From an uncultured Agathobaculum sp. (GTDB taxonomy: Bacteria; Bacillota; Clostridia; Oscillospirales; Butyricicoccaceae), in the NCBI GenBank assembly GCA_934504345.1, contig CAKSVR010000001.1, positions 62,001-126,000 of the forward strand: a stretch of 64,000 nt of DNA, in the 5' to 3' direction. Below the pieces are notes generated by a model. That model ran no database searches and was not told the origin of the DNA. It saw nothing but the letters and a program-made list of their open reading frames with translations. The translations under genes were made by a program, and so were the position numbers. This document shows, piece after piece, positions 33,722 to 43,982 of this stretch (position 1 is the stretch's first letter; the number at the start of each line of letters is the position of its first letter).

Positions 33722-36700
33722 TTATCTACTTTCCTGCGGGATAAAATCCCGGTTCAGCACAAAAAATTTCGCATGGCATCCCGACGGGATGGTGATGGTC
33801 TGGGCATCCAGCCGATTTAACTCTGTCAGACCCTGCATCTGGCCGTCTGCGGTGTAGAACGCTGCATAGCCGTGTTCCTGTTCAGTATCCAGCGAGGCGG
33901 TAACGCTCGTTCCGTCCGCAGAATAGATAAACCGCGCCGTACCGATACGCTGTTCTCGCGGATATTCTGCGCCATAAGTCGTAGTTACTTCGTTATACTC
34001 CAGATAGGAACGTTCGTAAGCCGGAATCAGACTTTCCCACGCATCCTGCGTGCCGCAGTAGCGAATGTCATCAACCGTCGAATTCAGCAGCGTATAGGTA
34101 GAAATCTTCCGGATCGAAGCTGGGATTATAAGCATTCGCAAGGCACAGGTATTGTCCTTAACATCCGTATAAGCAGAATCGATCGGATAAAACAGCGCAT
34201 ACCGCTCAATAGAGATTGTCCCGTCCGGTATCACATACTCAGTCCGCTTGTTGCCGCAGGGATACACAAGCAGCTTTTCCAACGATTTGGAGTAAATTGC
34301 ACCGTCCTGCCCGGCGTAAGCGGTATTGTTCTCGGAAACCTCGTACCATTCTACATTGCGACAGCCGGAAAAGGTGTCGGCATCCAGTGTCCATGTCAGC
34401 GTAGATGGAATGACGATGCGTTTCAGCGTGTTGGTTTCGGAAAATGCTTCACCCAAAACGTAAGTAATACCCTCAGGGATTGCAAAGTTCTCCGCTGCGC
34501 GTGCAGGCGGATAAAATTGCAGTTGGGTCCCACTCGGCGTATACAGCACGCCATCTATCGAACGGTACCGACAGCCATCTGCCACTGTAACAGCTGCCAG
34601 CGAACTGCAATGTTCAAACGCCCTCGAATCAACGTTTGTGATGCTCTTCGGCAAGTGTACCGACCGGACAGCGGCATGGCTGAATGCACCGCTCTCAATG
34701 CTGGTAATGCCCTCCGGCACACTGTAATCTATGGACTGCGTATTCAAATAAAGCATCAGCTTACTGCTGTCCGCCGTGAGCACGGTATCCCCTGTGGAGC
34801 GATACGCTGTATTGCCCTCCGCAATGGCAAATTCCCGCAGCTTTGGCAGTGCATTTGATACTGGGAAAGAGATCTCAGTACAATCTGCCGGAAGCGAAAT
34901 ACTCTCCACATTGATGCAGCCCTCAAAGCTCCCCAAATCAAAACCGGTAATGCCCGGCTCCACCACAATGCGCTGTACCGCTTCTTCATAACGGCTCCAG
35001 TCTGTGTCGGTTTCATCACCCTCCTGATACGGCATGATATGCAGCAGACCAGTCGAATCCAACGTCCAGCTGACCATTGTTTTGGCACTGTCTTTCAGTT
35101 CACAGGCTCCGCTCGCGATCGTATATACCGTGGTGTTGTAATGCACTGTGCAATGGTACTGCGGATATGGCTCTTCCTTCCGGAAGATTGTATTCCATTC
35201 ACTTTCCGAGCCAGCATAGCAGACATTTTCCAGATAGGTCGAGAAAAACGTATCGGACAGAACCTCGACCGATGCCGGTACGATCAAAGTCTTTACTTGG
35301 GAATTGAGCTTAACATCCGCTGCAATGCGGCGGATACCATCCGGAATGCTGTAAAAATAGCGCATCGGCTGTACACACGCGAGCAGCGTTGTTCCAGCCT
35401 TATCGCACAGATTATTTTCAACGGAGGAATACTTGGGGTTGTTCCCGTCAACGAGAATCTTTGTTACTGTGCTGCCAAATACGTCTTTGCCAATCTCCGT
35501 ACAGCCCGCCGGAATGAATACGCTTTTCGCAAAACAGGATGCAAATGCTCTGTCGCGGATGGTTGTCACGCCCTGCGGTATCACAACATCGCACATTGTC
35601 CAATTATCAGCCAGAAAGGACGAGCCGATGTCAGTAATCGTGTATCCCTGCACAGAAGCCGGGAGTGCCATGTTTTTCTCCGTGCCGGAATACCGCACCA
35701 GCGTGCATTTTTTCGTCGCTGGGTCATAAATGGCCTGTGCAGCACCGTTTGTGAGCATCTGACAGCTCTGTGCGAAATCCACAAGCCGTTCTGCCATGTC
35801 GTTTTCTGTGATGATCCAAAACGCATTCTGACGGATATTGAAATTCTCGATTACAGCATCGCTCAGGTACAGTCGCTTTTTCTGTGAGAAGTCTGTGGAG
35901 AACCGACTGATCTCACTGGCGCGGCAGCCGCCTGTCGAGGTGTTGCCGCTGGCATAAAATGCACCGTCATGGAAAAACAGGTATTTATATGCCTCATCGA
36001 GCGCCGTAATCGTCCGGTTTTGACCGTCAATGGTCGATGCAACAACATAAGATGTACTCTGCACATCGGTTTGACCGTAGATATTTTTGCAGTCGAAATA
36101 GTCCGCCAGCGTATGCCATAGGCCATTATAATACTCCAGACTGTGATCCACGCAATTGGAGCGAGTATAGCTACTGCCGGATATATCGGCATCTTCGACC
36201 GGACGGAAGCTCCAGCCGACAAATGCGCCGCTCTTCTGCGCTTTGACCGAAGAACCCCAGCCGTAATGCTCCAGACAGTTTCTCATCTCGTCATCACTGC
36301 GGAGAAAATACTTGTAGGAAACAAATCCGCCGCCGCGGCTGTTGTTGGTGCTGACCGGATCGTCCCATGTGCAGTCTACATGATACCAGTTTCCGTCAAT
36401 CCGAATGATGTTCCACGCATGATCCATCTGGTCGGAGGCGACATAGTAACAGTCAATGCCGACAGCGCTCATCAGTGCACCGTATGCGCGGGCATAACCC
36501 GAGCATACCGCTCTGTGATTGACATACACACCGTATTCCTCATAGGACACGGCGGGAATTGTGCCGTTCTGGTAATTTTCATAGTCATAATCGCAAGTAC
36601 GCACAATATAGTTGTGCAGCACCAGTGCTTTTTCGACATTGCTCATGCCGGGCTGCACCTGTGCGAGCGCCTCTGCCCGCCCTTGCTCAACCGAGTTGAT

Positions 36701-37150
36701 GACATCCGGCGTATTATCCAGCGCGGACTGTACCGCCGTATAGGACGATATCTGTTCGATTTCACATTCTAATCGATCGATCACACCGTTTACCGTACAG
36801 TGCAGCACAATATCGCCCTGAAATCCATCCGGCAGTACGACGCGGGTATTAAAGTATTCACTCAGGAAGTCCGTGAGTGCCTCTGTATCGTCATACCCAG
36901 CAGCAGAAATATCCACTGACAGACGATTATCGGAGAATGCACTGTCAAGCACATCAATTAGTGTCTGTTCCTGCTCTGTGTAGTCCTCTCTACCCGCCGG
37001 GCGGAAATGCACAGTCGTCTGCTCGCCGTATTGCAGCAGCGGGATGTGCATCTGCTGGATTTCCGGTGTCAGCGCCGATGCGCCGCACAGCATCATCGTA
37101 AGCACAAGACCGACCAGTATCGTTTTCCGGATTCGATTCAATGATCGCAT
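33722..37150 (-). CDS. Secreted transglutaminase-like protein with BspA-type leucine-rich repeats
   Basis: A 1142-residue exported protein. The signal peptide spans residues 1-26. A transglutaminase-like cysteine-peptidase fold at ~165-275 has the full triad: Cys216 in AVCSGYARAYG, His244 in DHAWNIIRID, Asp259 in WYHVDCTWDDP. Such domains cleave or cross-link proteins or peptidoglycan peptides. From ~450 to ~1075 are LRR_5 repeats of BspA type (ITSIESGAFSHAAVRSVHLP, TNVDSRAFEHCSSLAAVTV), usually ligand- or host-binding. The last ~70 residues are the shared C-terminal module. The ATG at 37150 has AAGGGGG upstream. The subtilase gene follows after 25 bp, so the two should be co-expressed. No promoter is obvious between it and the upstream terminator. 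Confidence 0.87.
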   Translation of the reverse strand: MRSLNRIRKTILVGLVLTMMLCGASALTPEIQQMHIPLLQYGEQTTVHFRPAGREDYTEQEQTLIDVLDSAFSDNRLSVDISAAGYDDTEALTDFLSEYFNTRVVLPDGFQGDIVLHCTVNGVIDRLECEIEQISSYTAVQSALDNTPDVINSVEQGRAEALAQVQPGMSNVEKALVLHNYIVRTCDYDYENYQNGTIPAVSYEEYGVYVNHRAVCSGYARAYGALMSAVGIDCYYVASDQMDHAWNIIRIDGNWYHVDCTWDDPVSTNNSRGGGFVSYKYFLRSDDEMRNCLEHYGWGSSVKAQKSGAFVGWSFRPVEDADISGSSYTRSNCVDHSLEYYNGLWHTLADYFDCKNIYGQTDVQSTSYVVASTIDGQNRTITALDEAYKYLFFHDGAFYASGNTSTGGCRASEISRFSTDFSQKKRLYLSDAVIENFNIRQNAFWIITENDMAERLVDFAQSCQMLTNGAAQAIYDPATKKCTLVRYSGTEKNMALPASVQGYTITDIGSSFLADNWTMCDVVIPQGVTTIRDRAFASCFAKSVFIPAGCTEIGKDVFGSTVTKILVDGNNPKYSSVENNLCDKAGTTLLACVQPMRYFYSIPDGIRRIAADVKLNSQVKTLIVPASVEVLSDTFFSTYLENVCYAGSESEWNTIFRKEEPYPQYHCTVHYNTTVYTIASGACELKDSAKTMVSWTLDSTGLLHIMPYQEGDETDTDWSRYEEAVQRIVVEPGITGFDLGSFEGCINVESISLPADCTEISFPVSNALPKLREFAIAEGNTAYRSTGDTVLTADSSKLMLYLNTQSIDYSVPEGITSIESGAFSHAAVRSVHLPKSITNVDSRAFEHCSSLAAVTVADGCRYRSIDGVLYTPSGTQLQFYPPARAAENFAIPEGITYVLGEAFSETNTLKRIVIPSTLTWTLDADTFSGCRNVEWYEVSENNTAYAGQDGAIYSKSLEKLLVYPCGNKRTEYVIPDGTISIERYALFYPIDSAYTDVKDNTCALRMLIIPASIRKISTYTLLNSTVDDIRYCGTQDAWESLIPAYERSYLEYNEVTTTYGAEYPREQRIGTARFIYSADGTSVTASLDTEQEHGYAAFYTADGQMQGLTELNRLDAQTITIPSGCHAKFFVLNRDFIPQESR

Positions 37151-37163
37151 AAAATACCCCCTT

Positions 37164-37207
37164 GATAAAAAACAGCGGTCACGCACCGTAAAAGGATGCG
37201 TGACCGC
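37164..37207 (-). terminator. Terminator or attenuator between the giant SLH gene and the transglutaminase gene
   Basis: An 11-bp inverted repeat, GCGGTCACGCA (37175-37185) and its complement (37197-37207), is followed on the minus strand by TGTTTTTTATC. The next gene's ATG is only 14 bp beyond, which leaves no room for a promoter downstream of the stem, so read-through or a promoter upstream of it is needed. Confidence 0.85.
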
Positions 37208-37254
37208 CGTATCATGCCGTCAGATTGGAATTCTCCCTGTCAGCATCCGCAATA

Positions 37255-40200
37255 TTACTGTGCTGCGCGATACAGGAAGGTAACGATCTGGCCTCTGGTG
37301 CAGCCTGCCTCCGGTGCGAAGGTAGTTGCAGAAGTACCAGTCGTGATTCCCTTCTCGACTGCCCACAGGACTGCATCCGTGTAGTATGCGCCGTCCTTGA
37401 GGTCGGTGAAGTGGTTGTCTGCCTGCGAAGCCAGCTTGTCCGCCGCACGCCACAGGAACGTTACAACCTGACCGCGTTCAACGGTCGCATCAGGTGCAAA
37501 CGTGGTTGCGGAAGCGCCGTTGGTGATGCCGTTTTCAACAGCCCACAGAACAGCGTTGTAGTAGTAATCCGAAGCCTTTACATCGGTGAACGGATTATTA
37601 GCCGTCTTGGGTGCCGGAGAACCAGCCGCACGCCACAGGAACGTTACCGTCTGGGCACGGGTGCAGGTTACATCCGGGCCAAAGGTGGTGCTGGTCAGAC
37701 CGTTGGTGATGTTGTTCTTGACTGCCCAGTCTACTGCGTTGAAGAAGTAGTCCGTCGTCTTTACATCGGTGAAGCCGGTGGACGGGGTTACATCCTCGGT
37801 CTTGGCGAAGCGTGCCTCGATGGTATGCTTTGCTTTTACCTTGGTGAACTTGTAGGATGCAACTGCGCCAACGCTCTTGCCGTCTACCAGAACGTCCTCG
37901 ATCTTATAGCCGTCATTTGCCTTGATGGCGAAGGACTGATCCTTGCCGCCGGTAACGCTTACGCTGCCGTTCGGGCTGATAGTACCGCCGTTGCCAGCCT
38001 TTGCCGTGATGACATAGGTGCTGCTTACAGCAGAACCGCCGGAGCTGGAGCCGCTGCCGGTATTGCTCTTCTGCGTGAAGCTGCCGGTAAGCGTCTTTGT
38101 GCCGTTCAGTGCCGTCAGCGCTGCATCGGTCAGCGAGGTATAAGTGTCCGTACCGTCCGACCAGCCCTTGAACGTGAAACCGCTCTTGCTGTCGCGCGGG
38201 AATTCCTTGCCGATGTCAGCCGCCGTGTAAGTGATGGTCTGGGTGTGGCCATCCTCAAACTGGAACGTGAGAACTGCTGCGCGCGTATCGGATACCAGCG
38301 TTACATCCGAGAAGCTGCTCTGCTGCCAGGTTGCTACGCCACTATTATCTACCGTTACCGGAATCATCTCGTTATGATGCTTTGCAAAGTTCGGAATGAA
38401 GCCGTTCGGCAGCTTGACACTGATCGTAACCGGTGCCTTGATGTCGTTGTTTGCCAACTTATCGGTCTTGGTAAGTTTAGTTACAACATCGCCATCCTTA
38501 TTGACATAAGTGTAGGTAATCTTCGGCTCGATGTTCAGGGTCAGCTCGTGCTTGCCTTCCTTCTCCTCGAAGGACTTCGGCTGAATGTTCAGCGTGATCT
38601 TGACCTGTACCTTGGTTACTTCGTTCTCGGTCTTGTCCTGCTCGGTGATGGTCTTGTCTGCTGCAGCGATTTTATCCGCTGCGGCTTCGTTCAGGCCTTC
38701 GCCCTTAGTATTAGCATCGTTAATCTCATTGAGCTTATCCTGCTCTTCCTGCGGCAGCTCAGTCGATGCAGATGCAACCTCAGATTCCTCCGGCTGGATC
38801 TCAACCTCTGCCGGCATATCCTTTACACCGGACTTGTCGATGGTGTATTCTACGCCGTTGATGGTCAGCTTGTTGCCGTCTACGGTCGCGCCATCGGCGG
38901 AAATCTCAACAACTTCCGTTGCTGTCTTGTAGCCGACCAGCTTAATGGTCAGGCCGTCAATCGTCGCGGTGATGGTGGCCGGAGTAACGGTGACAGAAGT
39001 CAGCGCTGCTTCGATCGTATAAGGTGCCGTTTTGTTCTCCGGCAGGGTGTAGTTGCCAGCCTTTGCGCCCGTCAGGCCGGTTGCCGCCGCGCTGTACGAG
39101 CCGATAGCCGTCTGCGTGCCGCCGGAAACCGTAACGGCAATTTTGTCATCGTTTACAAGGCCGATGGCCACTGCGGCAACGTTCTTGGCCTTGCCGTCGT
39201 AATACAGCGTGCCTGCGCCGGTCCATTCCAGACCAACGGTTTTAGGCGAAACGGTCAGCTTGCCGGATACGAACTTGATGTCGTAGTTGCCGGCCTTTGC
39301 ATCCTTCGGGGTGATGGTGTAAGCGCCGACATTGCCGTACCGCTCGTAGTTGTACGCATAGGTCAGATCGGAAACAACGGTTTCTGCACTCTCATTGTTT
39401 ACCAGACCCTCAAACTTTGCGCCGTCATTTGCCGGTGCATCGCCGTAGGTGATGGTCTTGTCCTTTGCGGTGATGGTCAGCGGTGCCTTGGTGATCTGGA
39501 ACTTGACCGCCGCTGCAACTGCTGCTGCAATATTGTTGGTTTCCTCAATCTTACCAGATACCCAGTAAGTGCCGACTGCGGTAGGCGCCGCCGTCAGTAC
39601 ACCGCCCTGCTGACCGTTGTTATCTGCGTAGTAAGTCAGTACAACGTCCTTGGCATCTCTGCTCGGAACAACATTGGTTGCATCATAAGCCACGCCGGTA
39701 TATGCTGCATTCTTGGCCGTCAGGGTCAGTTCGGTTGCTGTCTTTTTGCTGATATTGACCGTGGTCGTAGTCTGATGACCGGTTTCTGCAAGCACATAGT
39801 TGCCTGCGGAAGCGCCGCCCAGTTTCAGGTCAGAAATCGAAACTTCCTTGCCCTGTGCGGCATCCGCGGTTGCCATTGTGCCGACTGCGGCAACAGTCAG
39901 TGCATCGTTGTTCACAACGCCGCCAAATACTGCCTTGGTGCAGTCCAGTTCGACTGCGGTTTCACCGTTATACTGACGATTCTTTGCGGTGATGCCGCTT
40001 ACCGTAACAGCCTTCGGCTCAACCGTCAGCTCGCCGGATACGAACTTGATTTCGTAGTTGGCAGCCTTTGCATCCTTCGGGGTGATGTCGTAAGCGCCGA
40101 CATTGCCGTACTGCTTATAGCTGTACGCATATTCTACATCGGAAACAACACTTTCCGTATCGCTGCCCAGCTGACCGGAAACGGTATAACCGTTTGCCGC

Positions 40201-43200
40201 CGGTTCTGCACCGTAAGTGATCGTATTGTTGTTTGCGGTAACAGTCAGCGGTGCCTTGGTAATCTGGAACTTGACTGCCGCAGCAACTGCCGCAGAAATA
40301 TCCTCGGTTTCATTGATCTTACCGGATACCCAATAAGTGCCGACGTTAACCGGAGCATTGATTTCAGCACCCTGCTTACCGTTATCATCTGCATAATAGG
40401 TCAGGTGAACATCATTTGCATTTCTGCTCGGAGTAACGTTCTTTGCATCATAAGCCGCAGCGGTATAGACAGCATTCTTAGCCGTCAGAGTCAGCGCGGT
40501 TGCCGCCTGCTTGCTGATATTGACCGTGGTCGTAGTCTGATTGCCGTTTTCCGCCAGAACATAGTTGCCTGCGGAAGTACCGTCCAGCGTCAGGCCGGAA
40601 ATGGTAACTTTCTTATTGCTGCCTGCGTGTGCATCTGCCATTGCACCGGTTGCGGCAACAGTCAGGTTATCGCCAGCAATCAGGCCGTCAAATACTGCCT
40701 TGGTGCAGTCCAACTCAACCACATTTGTGCTGTTGTACTCACGGTCCTTTGCGGTGATGCCGCTTGTAACCGTAACCGGCTTCTTATTGATGGTGAACGT
40801 CTGCTCTGCGGTGCCGGAATAGTTGCCCTTACCGGTGATAACGACCTTTGCAGTGCCCGCATTGGTATTATTGCTGTATACTGCGGTGTAGTCCGTGCCA
40901 GTCGTCAGAACCTTCGTGCCGTCCACAACGTTCAGTGCCGGTGCCTGTGCCTTGCCGTTGTAGGTTACAGCATCAATTGCGGCAATCGCATCCGCAGGCA
41001 GCGCCTTGGGAGAAACGGTCAGGGTGCCGTTCTTGAATGTAATTTCGTAATTCTCTGCTTCAACGCCAGCCGGAACGATCGGATAGGTTCCTGCATCCTT
41101 ACCAGCAGCATAATCGCCGTAAGTATAGGTCAGATTACCGGTCAGCGAATTTGTCGACTCGTCACCGGTGACAAAACCAGCATACTCTACGCCGTTGTTT
41201 GCCGGTGCTTCGCCGTACGCAACAGTCGCATTTTTTGCGGTAATGGTCAGCGATGCCTTTGCGATGACTGCATCCGCCTTTGCACTGGTCACGGTGTACT
41301 GGCCATCGTTGGACTTGAATACAAACTGGTACTTATCGCCGACATTCGGAATCGAGTCAGCATTGACCAGCGTAAACGTACCTGCAACGTTCTTGCCGTT
41401 CAGGACTGCGGAACCGCCGTTGAACTTAACGATCTCGCTCCACTTCTGGCCGTAAGTGCCGGACTTTGCCGTTACGGTCGGCCAGGTGATGTCGATATCC
41501 TTAACCGTTACAGTGATGGTCTGCTTGGAGTTTTCATCCAGTGCAGCCGTTACTGTATAGGATACATCCTTCTTCGCGCCCTTGCTGACAATCAGCTTAT
41601 TGCCGACCACTGTTACGCCTTCGCCGCTTGCCGGTGCGATGCTTACCGCAACATTGGTTCCTGTCAGTTCTTCGCCGTACTGGTCAAATGCCTTTGCAGT
41701 ATAGATATATTCATTTGCCGTATCGGTAGTCGGAACGACCACAGTATCCGTAGCACCGGTCAACTCGGTACCATTCTTATACATCTTGATTGTGGTCGCA
41801 ACCGGCAGGCTGCGCTTAATAGTGATTTCTCGTGTAGCCTTTGCATCGCCGTATTCAGCGGTTACGGTAAATACAATACCAGTGGTGTCCTTAATCGCAG
41901 CCTTAGCGCTGTTCTTAATATTGATCGTGCCATCGTCTGCGATCAGAACGCCTTCAACCTGCGGTGCAATGCTCCATGTGATCTTCTCACGCTCGTTGAT
42001 GTCATCGCCCATATTGGTTTCTACGTCATACTGATCATATGCCGTTACCGCAGGCGTTGCACCGGCAGTTTTCCCGCCATCCGCCGGAACGGTTGCAGAA
42101 TCTGCATAAGCAATGGAAAGTCGCTTGGTTACAGACTTCTCGCGCTTAACGTTGATCGTCTTGGAGTCCGTTACACTGCCAGACTTTGCAGTAACCGTAA
42201 ATGCCCGCGAATCGGTGATAGCGTTCTTCGCATCTGCGGAAACAGTGACCTTGCCGTCTGCCATGCTTACGCCGGTGATTTCCGGAGAAATGCTCCACTC
42301 AATCTCGCTGACCATTGCATCGCCGTACTGGTCAGTTACCGCCGCGGTGAACGTGGTATCTACCGTTCCGGTAATCGGAATGTCCAGAGAATCCACGCCG
42401 CCGGAAATGGTAACAGTCTTTGCCTTTGCTGCTTCGCGGGTAACGGTCAGTTTTGCATCGGCACTGCCCGTAGAGGTATTGCCCTTGCCGGAAGCCGTTA
42501 CGGTGTAAGAACCAGCCGCCGCGTTGTTCGCAACGGTGATAACACCGGTATCCTTATCGATGGAAACGCCATTGCCGCCGGAAACAGTCCATGCGACATT
42601 CTTCGTCAGGTCTGTACCCTTTGCGGAGGTCGCAGTTGCCTTGACGGTGGCACCGTTGGTGCCGTTGACGGTTACAGAGGGGTTGTCCAGAGAAACTGTC
42701 TTGATAGTCGGGGTAGCACCATCAACACTAACTGTCGTTACTGCATCACCATGAACAGTATAATTCTTATTACCATTCTGATAATAACCAACGATATTTT
42801 GCTTCGAACCAGCATCGAAATTAAGTGTTGTATTGCATTTTTCCACTTCTACATCTGCCACTACAAAATACAGAGTGACAATTGTCGTTCCATCAGGAGT
42901 CACATGGTTGACAGCGTTGCTTTCGGAAAAAATGATAGGAATAAATCCATTTCTATTTGCAGAATTTTCATCCGGTTCTGTAAAAGAAATATCGTATGTT
43001 GGCTTATTCAGTTTATTATTGGCCTTAGGAATCTCACCTTTCTCCGCCATTACAAAACTGAGTACATTTTTATCAAATCTAACATAAATTTCAGAACTAT
43101 AGAAGCCTGTTACAGAACTCTCACCGCTTAATGTAACGCCTACAGTATAATAATTTGTACCGTCAATTTCTGTCCATGCTCCGTCTGCGAAGCCCAAGGT

Positions 43201-43287
43201 AACACCCTCATCTACTGCTGAAACAGGTACCACCACTAAAGAAGCAATCATAGCGAGTGTCAGAATAAACGATATTAGTCTTTTCAT
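37255..43287 (-). CDS. 2010-residue SLH surface protein with cohesin-like, Ig-like and MBG/YDG repeats
   Basis: The signal peptide is at 1-24. Residues ~25-185 form a beta-rich domain with cohesin-like features (YTVGVTLSGESSVTGFYSSE, FDKNVLSF). Four Ig-like repeats (~190-590) of ~100 residues contain AVTDQYGDAM and KAFDQYGEEL. Tandem MBG/YDG-type repeats (~600-1370) recur as LTITAKDKTITYGDAPAN and VTVSGITAKNRQYNGETAVE; two ~215-residue super-units are near-identical. A helical charged linker, an InlB-B-type repeat (SGFTFKGWSDG), a GGTISPNG repeat and three C-terminal SLH domains (~1840-2010) follow. The architecture is a long stalk fixed to the secondary cell-wall polymer. It starts six bases after the dockerin gene's stop, whose AAGGGG is its ribosome binding site. 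Confidence 0.88.
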   Translation of the reverse strand: MKRLISFILTLAMIASLVVVPVSAVDEGVTLGFADGAWTEIDGTNYYTVGVTLSGESSVTGFYSSEIYVRFDKNVLSFVMAEKGEIPKANNKLNKPTYDISFTEPDENSANRNGFIPIIFSESNAVNHVTPDGTTIVTLYFVVADVEVEKCNTTLNFDAGSKQNIVGYYQNGNKNYTVHGDAVTTVSVDGATPTIKTVSLDNPSVTVNGTNGATVKATATSAKGTDLTKNVAWTVSGGNGVSIDKDTGVITVANNAAAGSYTVTASGKGNTSTGSADAKLTVTREAAKAKTVTISGGVDSLDIPITGTVDTTFTAAVTDQYGDAMVSEIEWSISPEITGVSMADGKVTVSADAKNAITDSRAFTVTAKSGSVTDSKTINVKREKSVTKRLSIAYADSATVPADGGKTAGATPAVTAYDQYDVETNMGDDINEREKITWSIAPQVEGVLIADDGTINIKNSAKAAIKDTTGIVFTVTAEYGDAKATREITIKRSLPVATTIKMYKNGTELTGATDTVVVPTTDTANEYIYTAKAFDQYGEELTGTNVAVSIAPASGEGVTVVGNKLIVSKGAKKDVSYTVTAALDENSKQTITVTVKDIDITWPTVTAKSGTYGQKWSEIVKFNGGSAVLNGKNVAGTFTLVNADSIPNVGDKYQFVFKSNDGQYTVTSAKADAVIAKASLTITAKNATVAYGEAPANNGVEYAGFVTGDESTNSLTGNLTYTYGDYAAGKDAGTYPIVPAGVEAENYEITFKNGTLTVSPKALPADAIAAIDAVTYNGKAQAPALNVVDGTKVLTTGTDYTAVYSNNTNAGTAKVVITGKGNYSGTAEQTFTINKKPVTVTSGITAKDREYNSTNVVELDCTKAVFDGLIAGDNLTVAATGAMADAHAGSNKKVTISGLTLDGTSAGNYVLAENGNQTTTTVNISKQAATALTLTAKNAVYTAAAYDAKNVTPSRNANDVHLTYYADDNGKQGAEINAPVNVGTYWVSGKINETEDISAAVAAAVKFQITKAPLTVTANNNTITYGAEPAANGYTVSGQLGSDTESVVSDVEYAYSYKQYGNVGAYDITPKDAKAANYEIKFVSGELTVEPKAVTVSGITAKNRQYNGETAVELDCTKAVFGGVVNNDALTVAAVGTMATADAAQGKEVSISDLKLGGASAGNYVLAETGHQTTTTVNISKKTATELTLTAKNAAYTGVAYDATNVVPSRDAKDVVLTYYADNNGQQGGVLTAAPTAVGTYWVSGKIEETNNIAAAVAAAVKFQITKAPLTITAKDKTITYGDAPANDGAKFEGLVNNESAETVVSDLTYAYNYERYGNVGAYTITPKDAKAGNYDIKFVSGKLTVSPKTVGLEWTGAGTLYYDGKAKNVAAVAIGLVNDDKIAVTVSGGTQTAIGSYSAAATGLTGAKAGNYTLPENKTAPYTIEAALTSVTVTPATITATIDGLTIKLVGYKTATEVVEISADGATVDGNKLTINGVEYTIDKSGVKDMPAEVEIQPEESEVASASTELPQEEQDKLNEINDANTKGEGLNEAAADKIAAADKTITEQDKTENEVTKVQVKITLNIQPKSFEEKEGKHELTLNIEPKITYTYVNKDGDVVTKLTKTDKLANNDIKAPVTISVKLPNGFIPNFAKHHNEMIPVTVDNSGVATWQQSSFSDVTLVSDTRAAVLTFQFEDGHTQTITYTAADIGKEFPRDSKSGFTFKGWSDGTDTYTSLTDAALTALNGTKTLTGSFTQKSNTGSGSSSGGSAVSSTYVITAKAGNGGTISPNGSVSVTGGKDQSFAIKANDGYKIEDVLVDGKSVGAVASYKFTKVKAKHTIEARFAKTEDVTPSTGFTDVKTTDYFFNAVDWAVKNNITNGLTSTTFGPDVTCTRAQTVTFLWRAAGSPAPKTANNPFTDVKASDYYYNAVLWAVENGITNGASATTFAPDATVERGQVVTFLWRAADKLASQADNHFTDLKDGAYYTDAVLWAVEKGITTGTSATTFAPEAGCTRGQIVTFLYRAAQ

Positions 43288-43292
43288 TTACT

Positions 43293-43970
43293 TCACCCCT
43301 TGTTTTTTAGATAATCGCCCGATTTTCCGGCTAAGAAATTCAACAGTTCCATCGCATCATTGATATTAACAGTTGAATCTCCATTAATATCTGCTGCAAG
43401 ATAATTTGAACCAGTCAAAATGCATCCGTCTTTTTCCACCAAATGATTCAAAATCGCCATTGCATCATTGATATTAATCAGTTGATCTCCATCCACATCC
43501 CCCAGCGTATACGCCTGATAGTAGCTGAACGCCGCCACTTTTTCCAGGCCATTGCCGCCGCCGGCCGCCAGATACACATTATAAGTACCCGAACTGAGCG
43601 AACCGGGATACAGGTTGAACGAAATCGTTCCATTCGATGCCGCATCCTGATCAATATACGCGATATTGCTCTTAGTCGGCACTGCCTTTTCTCCGCTGAG
43701 CGCAAACACAACATACTGTGTGCCGTTTGTGCCCGTGCCGGTCAGTTCAAACCGCACTGCATCGGCATAAAACTGTGTTTCTTTTCCGTTGACCTGCGCT
43801 TTTTCCGCAGGAACAGCCGTTTTATCTGCCGTCTGCGGTGTCAGCGTGTAGCCGCTTTCCGGCGTTACATCGTACACGCCGCTGGTCGAGGCATCTGCCG
43901 CAAATGCACCGCCGCACATCAGCGCCGCCGCACCGACTGACAGCAGAGCCGTCTTAATCCATTTTTTCAT
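43293..43970 (-). CDS. Small secreted protein with a C-terminal type I dockerin
   Basis: A 225-residue exported protein. After a signal peptide (1-24, ALLSVGAAALMCGGAFA) comes a ~120-residue beta-sandwich of unknown type (TQYVVFALSGEKAVPTKSNI). The C-terminal ~70 residues are a complete dockerin with two calcium-binding F-hand repeats, DVDGDQLININDAMAILNHL and DINGDSTVNINDAMELLNFL. Dockerins bind cohesins, and the upstream gene 12 bp away encodes a cohesin-like SLH protein, so these two are probable partners (inference). There is no recognisable enzyme domain, so it may be an adaptor or binding subunit. Confidence 0.88.
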   Translation of the reverse strand: MKKWIKTALLSVGAAALMCGGAFAADASTSGVYDVTPESGYTLTPQTADKTAVPAEKAQVNGKETQFYADAVRFELTGTGTNGTQYVVFALSGEKAVPTKSNIAYIDQDAASNGTISFNLYPGSLSSGTYNVYLAAGGGNGLEKVAAFSYYQAYTLGDVDGDQLININDAMAILNHLVEKDGCILTGSNYLAADINGDSTVNINDAMELLNFLAGKSGDYLKNKG

Positions 43971-43982
43971 GCCGTTCCTCCT

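Noticed and set aside
37225..43131. A 1968-codon frame opposite the giant SLH gene
   Set aside because: It is an antisense shadow with Cys/Arg-rich composition; the minus strand encodes a signal peptide, MBG repeats and SLH domains.
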